DNA of 64,000 nt from JAAYDH01 sp035353055 (GTDB taxonomy: Bacteria > Bacillota_I > Bacilli_A > RFN20 > CAG-826): contig DAOPYW010000003.1 in the NCBI GenBank assembly GCA_035353055.1, positions 5,241-69,240 on the forward strand. Direction: 5' to 3'. Numbering within the stretch: the stretch's first letter is position 1; the number at the start of each line of letters is the position of its first letter. The position numbers and the translations under genes are program-made. Shown here piece by piece: positions 49,093 to 58,488 of this stretch. Below the pieces are notes generated by a model. That model made no database searches. It saw only the letters and a list, made by a program, of their open reading frames with translations, and had not been told where the DNA came from.

Positions 49093-52000
49093 ATGAGCAA
49101 GTTCGCGCCTATACATATTATTTCCAGTTACTCTTTTTTAAAGAGCGGTTTAACGATGAGAAAAATCGCTCGCTCGGTAGAAAAGCAGGGCTACTTTGGC
49201 GCGGGCCTCGCTGATTTTGACTGCATGTATGGCATTCCGGAATTCGTCCACGCCATGGAAGAGATCAAAAAACCATTTATCGTTGGCTTAAACATTGCCA
49301 TTGATGGCGCGAATTTATCTTTGTATGCCCTCGATGAAGTTGGCTACCACCATCTCATCAATATCAATACCGCGATTCAGAAGAATCAGCTTTCGCTAGC
49401 TGCTCTGGGCGATAACAGCAAGGGCTTAGCCTGCGTTATGGAAGCCAACCACGGAGCTTTTTTTGAGCGCTTCTCAGCCTTAGAAAAAGTCGATACTGCT
49501 TTTACCAAATGGCTGAATGAATATTCAAAATTCTTTGATCGAAGATTCTATCTAGGTCTTGAAGTTGTCGATTTAGTGAGCAAGACGAACATGAATAAAG
49601 TTCGAGAGTTCGCTAAAAATTATAGTTATCGCTGCGTGGCTTTCCCGCGCATCCGCTACGAGAAAAAAGATGATGCCATCGTCTTAAAAATCGTCTCTGC
49701 TATTGCAGAAGGCGGGTTCATCAAAGAGAAGAAAGCCGAAGGCTATGAATGCTTTATGCCCGAAGCTGACTACCACAAGCTCTATCAAGAAACTGAGATT
49801 GATGTCACAAATGAATTGATCCAAAAAAGCACTTTTGCTTTCATGAAAAAGCGCGGAGAAATGCTCCATTTTTCTTCTCGGAACAGCGATGAGCAATTAA
49901 AAGAGATCGCTTGGAATAAGTTGAAAGAATATCGTCTTGATAACAATCAACCCTATATCGATAGGCTAAGCTATGAGCTCACCACTATCAGCTCGATGGG
50001 ATATTCCGATTATTTTCTCTTGGTCCAAGACTATGTTAACTGGGCAAAGAAACAAGGAATCCTCGTCGGAGCAGGAAGAGGAAGCGCCGCTGGCAGCTTA
50101 GTCAGCTATCTATTAAATATTACAGAGGTCGACCCCATTTTCTATCGCTTGCAGTTCGAGAGATTTTTAAACCCCGCTCGAAAGAGCATGCCGGATATCG
50201 ACGTCGACTTCATGGACATTAAACGCGAAGAAGTGATTCAATACATGCGCGACAAGTATGGCCGAGACAAGGTGAGCACTATTGTTACCTTCCAGACCAT
50301 ATTAGCGAGGCAAGCGCTCCGCGACATTGGAAGAGTCTATCAATATCCCGAGCGCCACATTGTCTTATTGAGCAAAGCCATCAGCAATCCGCGCTACTCT
50401 TTAGGACAGGCCTACAAGAATCTCCCCGAATTCCAAAAGATTGTCGATAGCGACCCATATTTCAAAGAGTATGTCTCATTGGCGGGAAAGATTGAAGGTT
50501 TGCCTCGTCAATCAGGTCAACATGCTGCCGGTATTATTTTGAATAATACTCCTATTGAAAATTCCATCCCTGTCTCCATTGATTTCAATGACAATTATAT
50601 CTCGCAATACGAGGCTGAATACTTAGAGGAGCAAGGCTTCCTCAAGATGGACTTTTTAGGCATACGAAATCTCACCACGGTATCAGTTTGTGTGGATTTA
50701 ATTGATGTCCACTATCCTGACCTTCATCTCGACAAGACCAAAATTCCTTATGATACTCCGGAGATTTTTTCTCTCATCAGCTCTGGCCACACTATCGGAT
50801 TATTCCAGATCGAAACATCAGTGATGAGGAAGGGAATTCAAACCCTTAAGCCAAGTTGCTTTGAAGATGTCGTCGCTCTCATCGCCTTAAACCGACCTGG
50901 CCCGATGCCTTATGTCAAGAATTATGCTAATCGCCGCGATGGCAAAGAAAAGATCGTCTATCTCTCCGAAGATTTAAAAGATATCCTCGCTCCGACTTAT
51001 GGAATTATTGTCTATCAGGAACAGATCAACCAAATCGCCTCCGTGATGGCGGGATTATCTCCTTCTGAAGCAGATCTATTCCGCCGAGCAGTCAGCAAAA
51101 AAGATAAAGCTATCCTTCTATCTCTTGGCAAGCAGTTCATCGAAGGATCGATTAAGAATCACCACAGCGAATCAGTCAGCAAAGAAGTCTTTGATGATAT
51201 CTTGAAATTCGCTGATTATGGGTTTAACCGCTCTCACTCAGTAGTCTACGCGGTTTTAGCCTGCCGCATGGCTTGGCTTAAAGCCCACTACCCATTGGAA
51301 TTCTACGTGGCTCTTTTAGAGACCAGTTTATCTGCCAATGACAGCAAGTTCATCGACAACATCGCCGAGATGCGAGCGATGGGAATTAAGATATTGCCAC
51401 CCAACATCAATGAATCACAGATGGCTTTCTCCATCAATAACAAAGCGTTGCTTTTCCCCTTGACTTCCATCAACGGCATCAATGATTTGACAGCCGCTTC
51501 CATCATCAAAGAAAGAGAAAATGGTCCGTTTAAAGACTTCTTTGACTTTGTCACTCGCTTGTTTGCGAGCAAGATATCCGAGAATCAAGTCCTCAAGTTA
51601 ATTAACGCTGGGGCTTTTGATAGCCTGTATGGCTCTCGCGCTAGCTTGCGCAACACGATCAAAGCCGCGATGCAGTATTCCGAGCTAGTCCATGATGATA
51701 ATGGGCAACTCTCGATAGGCATCGCCTCTATCGCCCCGCCAGAGATGATAGAAGATCAAGATGATCCAATCGAAAATCTCGATTTAGAATACGACGCCAT
51801 TGGCGTGATGCTCAGCAGCAATATCTTGGATTATAAGCAAGACCTGTTGAAGGCGAAAAACGTCGTTTCAATAGGCGAAATACCCGAGCATGTCAACGTC
51901 AGCATTGCCGGAATCGTCAAGATTAAAAAGGTGATCAAAACCAAAAAAGGCTCTTCGATGGCCTTCGTGAAAATCTTTGATCAAACTGGTGATATTGAAG

Positions 52001-52140
52001 TGACGGTCTTCCCGCAACTATTTGCTGAAAAAGCTCAGCTATTAGAGAAAAATAATATCGTTCTCATCAAGGGAAAATATGAAGTCAGAAATGACGAGTC
52101 TGGCTTTATTGCCGAAGATATCGAAAATTTAGAGGGTTAA
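49093..52140 (+). CDS. dnaE: DNA polymerase III alpha subunit, DnaE type
   Basis: 1015 residues from ATG 49093, where MSKFAPIHIISSYSFL aligns with the usual start; a frame from 49054 would read through the terminator. C-family polymerase: GAGRGSAAGSLVSYLL (near 330) and PDIDVDFMD (near 366) carry the catalytic aspartates, RQSGQHAAG and FNRSHSVVYA follow, and the end is a helix-hairpin-helix and OB-fold domain (about 900-1000, VSIAGIVKIKKV). The N-terminal PHP domain looks metal-deficient: the usual H-x-H-S-x-Y-S reads H-I-I-S-S-Y-S and later histidines are lacking. It is probably the lagging-strand/primer-extending polymerase alongside a PolC elsewhere. It is followed by polA after 1 nt. Confidence 0.95.
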   Translation: MSKFAPIHIISSYSFLKSGLTMRKIARSVEKQGYFGAGLADFDCMYGIPEFVHAMEEIKKPFIVGLNIAIDGANLSLYALDEVGYHHLININTAIQKNQLSLAALGDNSKGLACVMEANHGAFFERFSALEKVDTAFTKWLNEYSKFFDRRFYLGLEVVDLVSKTNMNKVREFAKNYSYRCVAFPRIRYEKKDDAIVLKIVSAIAEGGFIKEKKAEGYECFMPEADYHKLYQETEIDVTNELIQKSTFAFMKKRGEMLHFSSRNSDEQLKEIAWNKLKEYRLDNNQPYIDRLSYELTTISSMGYSDYFLLVQDYVNWAKKQGILVGAGRGSAAGSLVSYLLNITEVDPIFYRLQFERFLNPARKSMPDIDVDFMDIKREEVIQYMRDKYGRDKVSTIVTFQTILARQALRDIGRVYQYPERHIVLLSKAISNPRYSLGQAYKNLPEFQKIVDSDPYFKEYVSLAGKIEGLPRQSGQHAAGIILNNTPIENSIPVSIDFNDNYISQYEAEYLEEQGFLKMDFLGIRNLTTVSVCVDLIDVHYPDLHLDKTKIPYDTPEIFSLISSGHTIGLFQIETSVMRKGIQTLKPSCFEDVVALIALNRPGPMPYVKNYANRRDGKEKIVYLSEDLKDILAPTYGIIVYQEQINQIASVMAGLSPSEADLFRRAVSKKDKAILLSLGKQFIEGSIKNHHSESVSKEVFDDILKFADYGFNRSHSVVYAVLACRMAWLKAHYPLEFYVALLETSLSANDSKFIDNIAEMRAMGIKILPPNINESQMAFSINNKALLFPLTSINGINDLTAASIIKERENGPFKDFFDFVTRLFASKISENQVLKLINAGAFDSLYGSRASLRNTIKAAMQYSELVHDDNGQLSIGIASIAPPEMIEDQDDPIENLDLEYDAIGVMLSSNILDYKQDLLKAKNVVSIGEIPEHVNVSIAGIVKIKKVIKTKKGSSMAFVKIFDQTGDIEVTVFPQLFAEKAQLLEKNNIVLIKGKYEVRNDESGFIAEDIENLEG

Positions 52141-52141
52141 A

Positions 52142-54739
52142 ATGAACAAATTAACAATCATTGATGGCAATTCTTTGCTGTTTCGCGCTTATTATGCGAC
52201 CGCTTTCCCCGGCGCTCAAGTGATGAGGAGCCAAGATGGCATACCGACAAATGCGATATTTGCCTTTTCGAATATGCTCAATAAAATCATCGCCTCTTTG
52301 AAAGAAGGCGAAGGAATTTTCGTGGCTTTTGATACTGGTAAGCCAACATTTAGGCATGAGAGCTGTGACTTTTATAAAACTAATCGCAAACCCGCTCCTG
52401 ATGATCTAATAAAGCAGTTCCCCATCGCCCGAGAATTTTTGCATTCCATCGGAATTTTTCAATTTGAAGAAAATGGTTTTGAAGGCGATGACATCGCTGG
52501 CAGCGTTGCGAAAGAAGCAGAAAAATTAGGGTATGAAGTCCACCTCTATACTTCCGATCAAGACTTCATTCAATTAGTAACGGACAAAACGACAGTTCAT
52601 ATATTGAAGAAGGGTCTCTCTGATGTCTTAATAATGACGCCACAAGTAGTCGAAGAGACCTATGGATTTAAACCGCTTCAAATCATTGATTACAAAGGTT
52701 TAAGAGGCGATGCAAGCGATAACCTACCAGGTATTCAAGGGGTTGGCGAAAAGACCGCTGTCAAGCTTATTCAAGAATACGGCAGCTTCGATGAGATAAT
52801 CAAAAATGCTTCCAATATAAATGGCAAGGTTGGTGAGAGCATTATTGCTAATCAACAGATGGGAATAATCTCTCGAGACTTAGCGACAATTAAAACCGAT
52901 ATCCCTCTTCCTTTCTCTTTTTCTGACCTCGTGTATGGAGGATATGATTTTCAAACCCTTAACGGCTTTTGCCAAAAATATGGCTTCAAGCAACTGCTGA
53001 ATAAGATCCCTCAAAAGTGGAAAAAATCCGACAGCAATACTATAGATATCGAAGCCAAAAAGATCTCCTCTCTCGACTCGATAAAAATACCAAGAGAAAT
53101 TGGCATAGCTGTCGATTATGAAAATGACGATTACACCAATTCGGATGTCTTAGGAGTAGCATTTGATTTTGATGGTCAACACCTCTACATTGACATCAAA
53201 GATTTACAGAATGATGAAAAGGCCAAGAAGGTTTTCAAAGACGATTCAGTTAAAAAGTTTTGCTACGATTTTAAAGCCATACGCGTGAGTTTGTCTCATT
53301 ATGGCATTGAAGTTAAAGGCTTATCTTTTGATTTGCTCATCGCTTCCTATTTATTGGATAGCTCTTTAAAAAATAATCCTGAAACTGTCATGAATTTGTT
53401 TGGCGTTGATCTCAGCGAAAAAGAAGAAGAAATGACATTATTTAATTCAGGAAATCCGAATAAGACCGTAAAAATTGCTTATTTATCAAGAATTTTGTCT
53501 TCAAAGGTTTCACAAGAATTGAACAAAATATCGGCTCTTGAGCTATATCACAACTTGGAGATTCCGCTTGTCGACACTTTAGCAGACATGGAAATTGAAG
53601 GTTTCCCTCTCGATGCAAAAGTGCTGGATTCTTTTGGCGATATTTATAAAGAGAAGGCAGAAGAACTAGCTAAAGAAATATTCGCTATGGCGGGTGAAGA
53701 ATTCAACCTATCATCGCCAAAGCAAATCGGCGAAATCCTCTATAATAAATTGGGCTTAGCCGCCAATCGAAAAATGTCGACTTCTTTTGAAGCCTTAAAG
53801 GATTTGACTAACGAGCATCCAATCATCAACAAGATACTAGAATATCGCAAATACTTTAAATTGATTTCCACCTATATTGATGGCTTAAAAAAGCACATTC
53901 ATGAGGATGGGAAAATCCATGCCAAGTTTAATCAGGCTCTGACTTCGACTGGTCGATTATCGAGCTCTGATCCTAATATCCAAAACATCTCCGTTCGCGA
54001 CGAAGAAGGCAAATTGATTCGCAAAGCTTTTTATTTCCCTGATTCCGATTGCGAATTGTTATCATTCGACTATTCGCAAATTGAATTAAGGGTTCTCGCT
54101 TCTCTTTCTCATTGCGCTGGTTTAAAAGAGATCTTCTTGAAAGGCCAGGATATTCACGCTGCGACAGCTCAGAAGATTTTTAACCTCGATGAGCAACCGT
54201 CAACTCTTCAAAGAAGGAGAGCTAAAACGGTCAATTTTGGCATTGTTTATGGCATATCCGATTGGGGCTTAGCTGATCAATTGGAAATCCCAGTCAAGGA
54301 AGCAAAGGCAATCATCAACAATTTCTATCGCTCTTTCCCAGAAATTGAGAAGTTTTTCCAGGATGTTATCGCTCAAGCGCTCAAAGATGGATTTGTCTCC
54401 ACGCTGATGGGGCGCCGAAGATATTTGCGCGAATTAAAAGATGGCAATTATCAGACTCGCGAGTTCGCCAAAAGAGCGGCGATGAATGCTCCGATTCAAG
54501 GAACGGCTGCTGATTTGATAAAAATCGCGATGATCCGCGTCGATGAAGCTTTAGAAAAGGGCCACTACCAAACAAAGATGGTCTTGCAGATTCACGACGA
54601 ATTAATTTTCAAGGTTCCAAAAAATGAAAAGGAAGCCGTTTTTCCGCTGATTAAAAATATTATGGAGAACGCCATGAAACTAGATGTCCCTCTCGAAGTA
54701 GACGGCGGATTTGGCCAAGATTGGTACAGCACTAAGTAA
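52142..54739 (+). CDS. polA: DNA polymerase I
   Basis: 865 residues. The N-terminal 5'-3' exonuclease/flap domain (1-290) is complete: DGNSLLFRAYY, GDASDNLPGIQGVGEKTAVKLI. The middle 3'-5' exonuclease-like domain (about 300-480) keeps a D-x-E (VDYEN) but no clear third metal site (the region YLSRILSSKV lacks the usual Asp), so proofreading is probably weak or absent. The polymerase domain has motif A SFDYSQIELRVLA, motif B RRRAKTVNFGIVYG and motif C QIHDELIF. Its ATG lies 1 nt after the dnaE stop with a GAGGG site. The order polA-mutM-coaE is as in Bacillus. Confidence 0.96.
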   Translation: MNKLTIIDGNSLLFRAYYATAFPGAQVMRSQDGIPTNAIFAFSNMLNKIIASLKEGEGIFVAFDTGKPTFRHESCDFYKTNRKPAPDDLIKQFPIAREFLHSIGIFQFEENGFEGDDIAGSVAKEAEKLGYEVHLYTSDQDFIQLVTDKTTVHILKKGLSDVLIMTPQVVEETYGFKPLQIIDYKGLRGDASDNLPGIQGVGEKTAVKLIQEYGSFDEIIKNASNINGKVGESIIANQQMGIISRDLATIKTDIPLPFSFSDLVYGGYDFQTLNGFCQKYGFKQLLNKIPQKWKKSDSNTIDIEAKKISSLDSIKIPREIGIAVDYENDDYTNSDVLGVAFDFDGQHLYIDIKDLQNDEKAKKVFKDDSVKKFCYDFKAIRVSLSHYGIEVKGLSFDLLIASYLLDSSLKNNPETVMNLFGVDLSEKEEEMTLFNSGNPNKTVKIAYLSRILSSKVSQELNKISALELYHNLEIPLVDTLADMEIEGFPLDAKVLDSFGDIYKEKAEELAKEIFAMAGEEFNLSSPKQIGEILYNKLGLAANRKMSTSFEALKDLTNEHPIINKILEYRKYFKLISTYIDGLKKHIHEDGKIHAKFNQALTSTGRLSSSDPNIQNISVRDEEGKLIRKAFYFPDSDCELLSFDYSQIELRVLASLSHCAGLKEIFLKGQDIHAATAQKIFNLDEQPSTLQRRRAKTVNFGIVYGISDWGLADQLEIPVKEAKAIINNFYRSFPEIEKFFQDVIAQALKDGFVSTLMGRRRYLRELKDGNYQTREFAKRAAMNAPIQGTAADLIKIAMIRVDEALEKGHYQTKMVLQIHDELIFKVPKNEKEAVFPLIKNIMENAMKLDVPLEVDGGFGQDWYSTK

Positions 54740-54750
54740 AGGAGTCAATT

Positions 54751-56154
54751 ATGCCAGAATTACCAGAAGTTGAAACTGTGAAGTCGGTTTTGAAGCCTAT
54801 TATTATTTCTCATCGCATTACTGCTATTGATGTCAACCGTAAAACCATCATTTTAGGCGATGTCGAGCAATTTAAAAAATCTTTAATGGGCGAAACATTT
54901 CTCGATATTTCTCGCGTTGGAAAATATCTGATTTTTCATCTCACAAATAGCAAAGTTTTCATCTCCCATCTCCGAATGGAAGGCAAGTTTTTTGAAATGG
55001 AAGAAAAGGAGCCAGATACTAAGTATGCTCGCGTCGTCTTTCACTTAGAAAACAATAAGAAAATATGCTACGACGATTCTCGCTCCTTTGGCATCATGAA
55101 GTTGACTGATGAACTTCACTGGAGAGAAGAGAAAGAAATCGCTCAGCTAGGCCCTGAACCATTTGCAATAAATGATGTTACCTATCTTTTAGATAGGACA
55201 AAGAAATCATCTCTGCCAATTAAATCATTATTGCTCGATCAAACGCTGATGACGGGCTTAGGAAATATCTATGTTGATGAAGTCCTCTATGCCTCTCAAA
55301 TTCATCCCATGACTCCCGGCAAATTAATCAATCGAAAAGAGTGGGAAAAAATCGTTTTTGAATCAAGGAGAATACTCCAAGAAGCCATCGAGGCTGGTGG
55401 CTCCACCATCCGCAGCTATCACCCCGGGAAAAATATCGATGGCAATTTTCAGACTCGCCTCTTAGCTTACGGGCAAAAAGAAGAAGATTGCGAGAGATGC
55501 CATCACCCGATGAAGTTCATCAAAGTAAATGGGCGAGGAACGACTTATTGCCCACATTGCCAAACTAAAAAAGGCTTGCCTACTTCTGTCGCAGTGTTTG
55601 GGTCCATTGGATCAGGAAAATCCGCGGTCTTAGATTGCTTTAAACAAGCTGGGTATGAGACGTTATCAAGCGACGATGTCGTCACTGAACTATATAAGAG
55701 AAAGGATATCGCTGAAACAATCAGTCAAATGTTTCATTTGAATTTTGCTGATTCAGTTGATAAGACTGCTCTTCGCCAGCATCTCTCCGCTCATCCACTA
55801 GATAAAAAGAAACTCGAGCGATACATTCATCCCTTGGTCAAAAAAGAAGTTGTATCTTTCATGAAGCTTCATCCTCTTTCCGCTGTGGAAGTACCGCTGC
55901 TATTTGAAGCAAAAATGGAGGGGCTATTCGATGTTCTTGTCGGCGTTGAATCCGATGACAAATTGCGATATGAAAGAGTGAAGAAAAGAAATGCTGAAAG
56001 CGGTTCATTTCTCACTTTTCTAAACAAAATTGATAATGCTTATTTAGCTAATAAAAGAAAAGCTGACTTTGTAATAGTGAACAATGCCAGCTATGAAGTT
56101 TTAAAAGAAAAGGTTAATCAAATTATTAATAAACTGGAAGATCGCCGAAGCTGA
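54751..56154 (+). CDS. mutM-coaE: Fusion: MutM (Fpg) DNA glycosylase and CoaE dephospho-CoA kinase
   Basis: 467 residues in one frame with no internal start. Residues 1-272 are formamidopyrimidine-DNA glycosylase: PELPEVETVK with the catalytic Pro and Glu, and the C-terminal zinc finger CERCHH...TTYCPHCQ. Residues about 278-467 are dephospho-CoA kinase, the last step of coenzyme A synthesis: P-loop GSIGSGKS (284-291), LSSDDVVTEL, HPLVKKEV and VEVPLLFEAKM. The zinc-finger end passes into the kinase over about 8 residues (KKGLPTS), so the junction is seamless. In Bacillus these are separate nearby genes. AAAGGAG site 12 nt after polA. The end overlaps the convergent dnaI gene by 29 nt. Confidence 0.95.
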   Translation: MPELPEVETVKSVLKPIIISHRITAIDVNRKTIILGDVEQFKKSLMGETFLDISRVGKYLIFHLTNSKVFISHLRMEGKFFEMEEKEPDTKYARVVFHLENNKKICYDDSRSFGIMKLTDELHWREEKEIAQLGPEPFAINDVTYLLDRTKKSSLPIKSLLLDQTLMTGLGNIYVDEVLYASQIHPMTPGKLINRKEWEKIVFESRRILQEAIEAGGSTIRSYHPGKNIDGNFQTRLLAYGQKEEDCERCHHPMKFIKVNGRGTTYCPHCQTKKGLPTSVAVFGSIGSGKSAVLDCFKQAGYETLSSDDVVTELYKRKDIAETISQMFHLNFADSVDKTALRQHLSAHPLDKKKLERYIHPLVKKEVVSFMKLHPLSAVEVPLLFEAKMEGLFDVLVGVESDDKLRYERVKKRNAESGSFLTFLNKIDNAYLANKRKADFVIVNNASYEVLKEKVNQIINKLEDRRS

Positions 56155-57016
56155 TTTCATCTTTTGCCATCGTTTTAATAATATTCCCAATTTGCTTAGC
56201 GCGAATCGCTCCTGCTTTTGATGTGGAATAAAGGGTGATGATATCAGCGATGGAAAAATCGCTAGTAATAATAGTGAGCAGCCTCTTATTTGAACGATTC
56301 GACAAAATCGGGAAGACAACCGCATCGCGAATAAAATCATTTTTAAATTCGTTGCCGAAGTCATCTAAAACGAGCACCGGTACATTAGAGTAACGGTCGA
56401 TTTCCTTTTGGAATTTAACTTTATCGCTATAGGCTAAATCGCTGAGTTCTCTAATTCGCTGCACGCTATTTAAAAAGCAGATGGGACCGAGGTTTTTCTT
56501 TGCGATGTCAATCGTGACAATCGCTGCTGAGAAAGTTCGTCCGCTGTTTGGGCCACCGGAGAGATACATCCATTGATTATCGCCTTCTTTTGTAAAAACT
56601 CGATATTGAGCGACAACCTTTTTTCGGGCATCTGATTCATCCAAATTATGAAAATCATAATCGAGCCAATCATCAGGGAAATCACGGACCAAAAATTGCT
56701 TTTCAAATCCGAGGCGTTTTAAGAATTCCGGACAGGGGGATAATTCCCGATCTAAATAACCATTGTGGTACACAATCCGCGTGACTAAAAGCGGCCTTTC
56801 TTTTTGGCACTTTTTTACTCCTGGGCACTTTTTGCAGTAATTGATGTCCGAAACAAAATCAAATATTTTGGGTAGGTTACGCTCAATAACTTCCGGAGGA
56901 ACGTTGAGCTCATTGAGATGTTTCACTGCCGAAGGGCAATTCTCAAAGGCGGTTTTCATTTTGTCGAGAATGGCTTGATCTTCATTGACCAACATGTTCA
57001 CTTTAAGCTTTTCCAT
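56126..57016 (-). CDS. dnaI: Primosomal helicase loader DnaI (atypical Walker A)
   Basis: 296 residues, AAA+ ATPase that loads the replicative helicase. The N-terminal domain contains the zinc-type cysteines CKKCPGVKKC (61-70) and another at 95. The AAA+ core has YLSGGPNSGRTFS in place of G-x-x-G-x-G-K-T: the Walker A lysine is Arg160. Walker B VLVLDDFGNEF and the sensor-1 region (KRLLTIITSDFS) are normal. ATG 57016 overlaps dnaB by 14 nt, and GGAGG of its site lies within dnaB codons. The gene converges on mutM-coaE with a 29-nt overlap and no visible terminator. Confidence 0.9.
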   Translation of the reverse strand: MEKLKVNMLVNEDQAILDKMKTAFENCPSAVKHLNELNVPPEVIERNLPKIFDFVSDINYCKKCPGVKKCQKERPLLVTRIVYHNGYLDRELSPCPEFLKRLGFEKQFLVRDFPDDWLDYDFHNLDESDARKKVVAQYRVFTKEGDNQWMYLSGGPNSGRTFSAAIVTIDIAKKNLGPICFLNSVQRIRELSDLAYSDKVKFQKEIDRYSNVPVLVLDDFGNEFKNDFIRDAVVFPILSNRSNKRLLTIITSDFSIADIITLYSTSKAGAIRAKQIGNIIKTMAKDEISFGDLPVY

Positions 57017-58304
57017 CGCTACCTCCTCCATCTAGATCATCGATCATTTCTTCCCAGGAAAGAGTATCTGATGCGCTAGATGTTTTATTTTCATTTGCTG
57101 TTTTGGGATCGTTGGTGTTTCCTTCAGTTGTGGGTGAGGGAATAGGCGCGCTCTTTTCTTTTGGCTGGTAGACTCGGCGGAGGAAGTTCATCGCATCAAT
57201 CACGGTAGTTATTCCTTCTCTCGCTATCGAGCCAGCAATCTTTTCTGAATAAGCTCGATTAAGGACATTGTTATTGACTGTCAATATAAAGTCGATGACC
57301 GCATTGATAACCCCATTTGAGAGATTAAAGTTGCTTGATAAGTCGTTGATCAATCTTAAGTCGGCGCTGGCAGGTCGAGTGCCATTTTGTAATAGAGACA
57401 GATAGTCTTTAGGTGAAGTGATTTCTAGTAGATTGATTTTATGCGCTAAATCGGTTGAACCAGATACTTTTTGGGGGCGCATATTGTTTCGTTTAATCGC
57501 CAAATAGTTGTAGTTTGTCTCATCTTGGAAGAGCTTTGTCAGCTGAGCAAAATCAACTCTTTTGCCCTTTCCCATCTGAGATTGATATGTCGAGGCGACA
57601 TCATTGGCGGCAGTGATTTCATTTACTCCGTAAAGAGTGGCTAATCTCTCAATCTCTTTCATCTCTTTTTTGGTCAATGCTTCTGGCTTTATTTGCGAAA
57701 CTTCAGATAGAGAGATGAAGAATTGCTCATAAGAAAAAGTGAGGAGTATTTTGCCGCCGCAGCGCCCGACTGATTGAGGAGTAATGCCAAGAACCTTGGC
57801 AAAGACGGGATTTTCAAAATCAGGGTGGAATACTTCCGCAAAAGTCGCGGAGATTTCATCTCCCTTTTTAGCTGGCTGATCAAGGAAATAAATCGCTTTA
57901 AAACGGTTGGCGTCCGCCTCACCAATATTTTTGATCAGCATGCCGAAAAGCAGAGAATTATCGAAAAAATCTTTTGGTGTTTTTGGAGCGTAGACATCGT
58001 AATGATAAAGGCTAGTATTAGGGTTCTTTTCTAGGAAGGTTTTGATTAAGCCAATCGCCTCGAGAGCCTTGCGAGCTTCGACATAATCTCCGGGAAAAAT
58101 TTGCATGCGAGTGAAGAGCTGCTCGTGAGTGATGAGAGAGGTGATTTTTTGATTCTTTGCTTCGCTCCAAAGAGCAAAATATAAACTAGCGGCTTGGTAG
58201 CCGATAATTGGCTGATAAAGATTAGCGATTGTTTCCACATCGTAATCAGCGATTAGAGAGGCCAATTTTACTTCGAGAAAATCTTTGTTGTTGACTATAT
58301 TCAT
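57003..58304 (-). CDS. dnaB: Replication initiation/membrane-attachment protein DnaB (Firmicutes type)
   Basis: 433 residues. DnaD/DnaB superfamily protein that brings DnaI and the helicase to the origin. The N-terminal winged-helix part (1-200) contains PIIGYQAASLYFALWS. The C-terminal DnaD-like domain (about 310-380) includes NLSNGVINAVIDFILTVNNN and EKIAGSIAREGI, with VIDAMNFLRRV. The tail is acidic and Ser/Asn-rich. It is followed by dnaI in overlap. A GGAGG site and an extended -10 (TGGGATAAT, minus strand 58335-58327) precede it. In Bacillus dnaB-dnaI lie in the same region as polA-mutM-coaE and thrS, here inverted. Confidence 0.9.
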   Translation of the reverse strand: MNIVNNKDFLEVKLASLIADYDVETIANLYQPIIGYQAASLYFALWSEAKNQKITSLITHEQLFTRMQIFPGDYVEARKALEAIGLIKTFLEKNPNTSLYHYDVYAPKTPKDFFDNSLLFGMLIKNIGEADANRFKAIYFLDQPAKKGDEISATFAEVFHPDFENPVFAKVLGITPQSVGRCGGKILLTFSYEQFFISLSEVSQIKPEALTKKEMKEIERLATLYGVNEITAANDVASTYQSQMGKGKRVDFAQLTKLFQDETNYNYLAIKRNNMRPQKVSGSTDLAHKINLLEITSPKDYLSLLQNGTRPASADLRLINDLSSNFNLSNGVINAVIDFILTVNNNVLNRAYSEKIAGSIAREGITTVIDAMNFLRRVYQPKEKSAPIPSPTTEGNTNDPKTANENKTSSASDTLSWEEMIDDLDGGGSDGKA

Positions 58305-58326
58305 ATATCGACCTCCAGGTTGACTT

Positions 58327-58335
58327 ATTATCCCA
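58327..58335 (-). promoter_or_regulatory. dnaB-dnaI promoter (extended -10)
   Basis: On the minus strand TGG is followed by GATAAT (58332-58327), 23 nt before the ATG, with a GGAGG site between. Confidence 0.5.
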
Positions 58336-58389
58336 TGAGGAAAAAAGCCTTTTCAATATGAAAAAGAAAGCGAAAAAATGGGGATAACT

Positions 58390-58488
58390 TTGTCCACATT
58401 CCGTTTATTATTGATTTATATACAATATAAATCGATTTCTTCTAGTTCTCGCATTAGGGGAGTTTTCCACAAGCGATTTTGTGGATAA
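58390..58488. promoter_or_regulatory. Cluster of DnaA-box-like sites between dnaB and pfkA
   Basis: Three 9-mers: TTGTCCACA (58390-58398, one mismatch), TTTTCCACA (58463-58471, one mismatch) and TTATCCACA on the minus strand (58480-58488, perfect). The last two form an inverted pair 8 nt apart. An AT-rich stretch (about 58402-58440) lies between. This is the only intergenic region over 300 bases (58305-58648). Confidence 0.6.
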
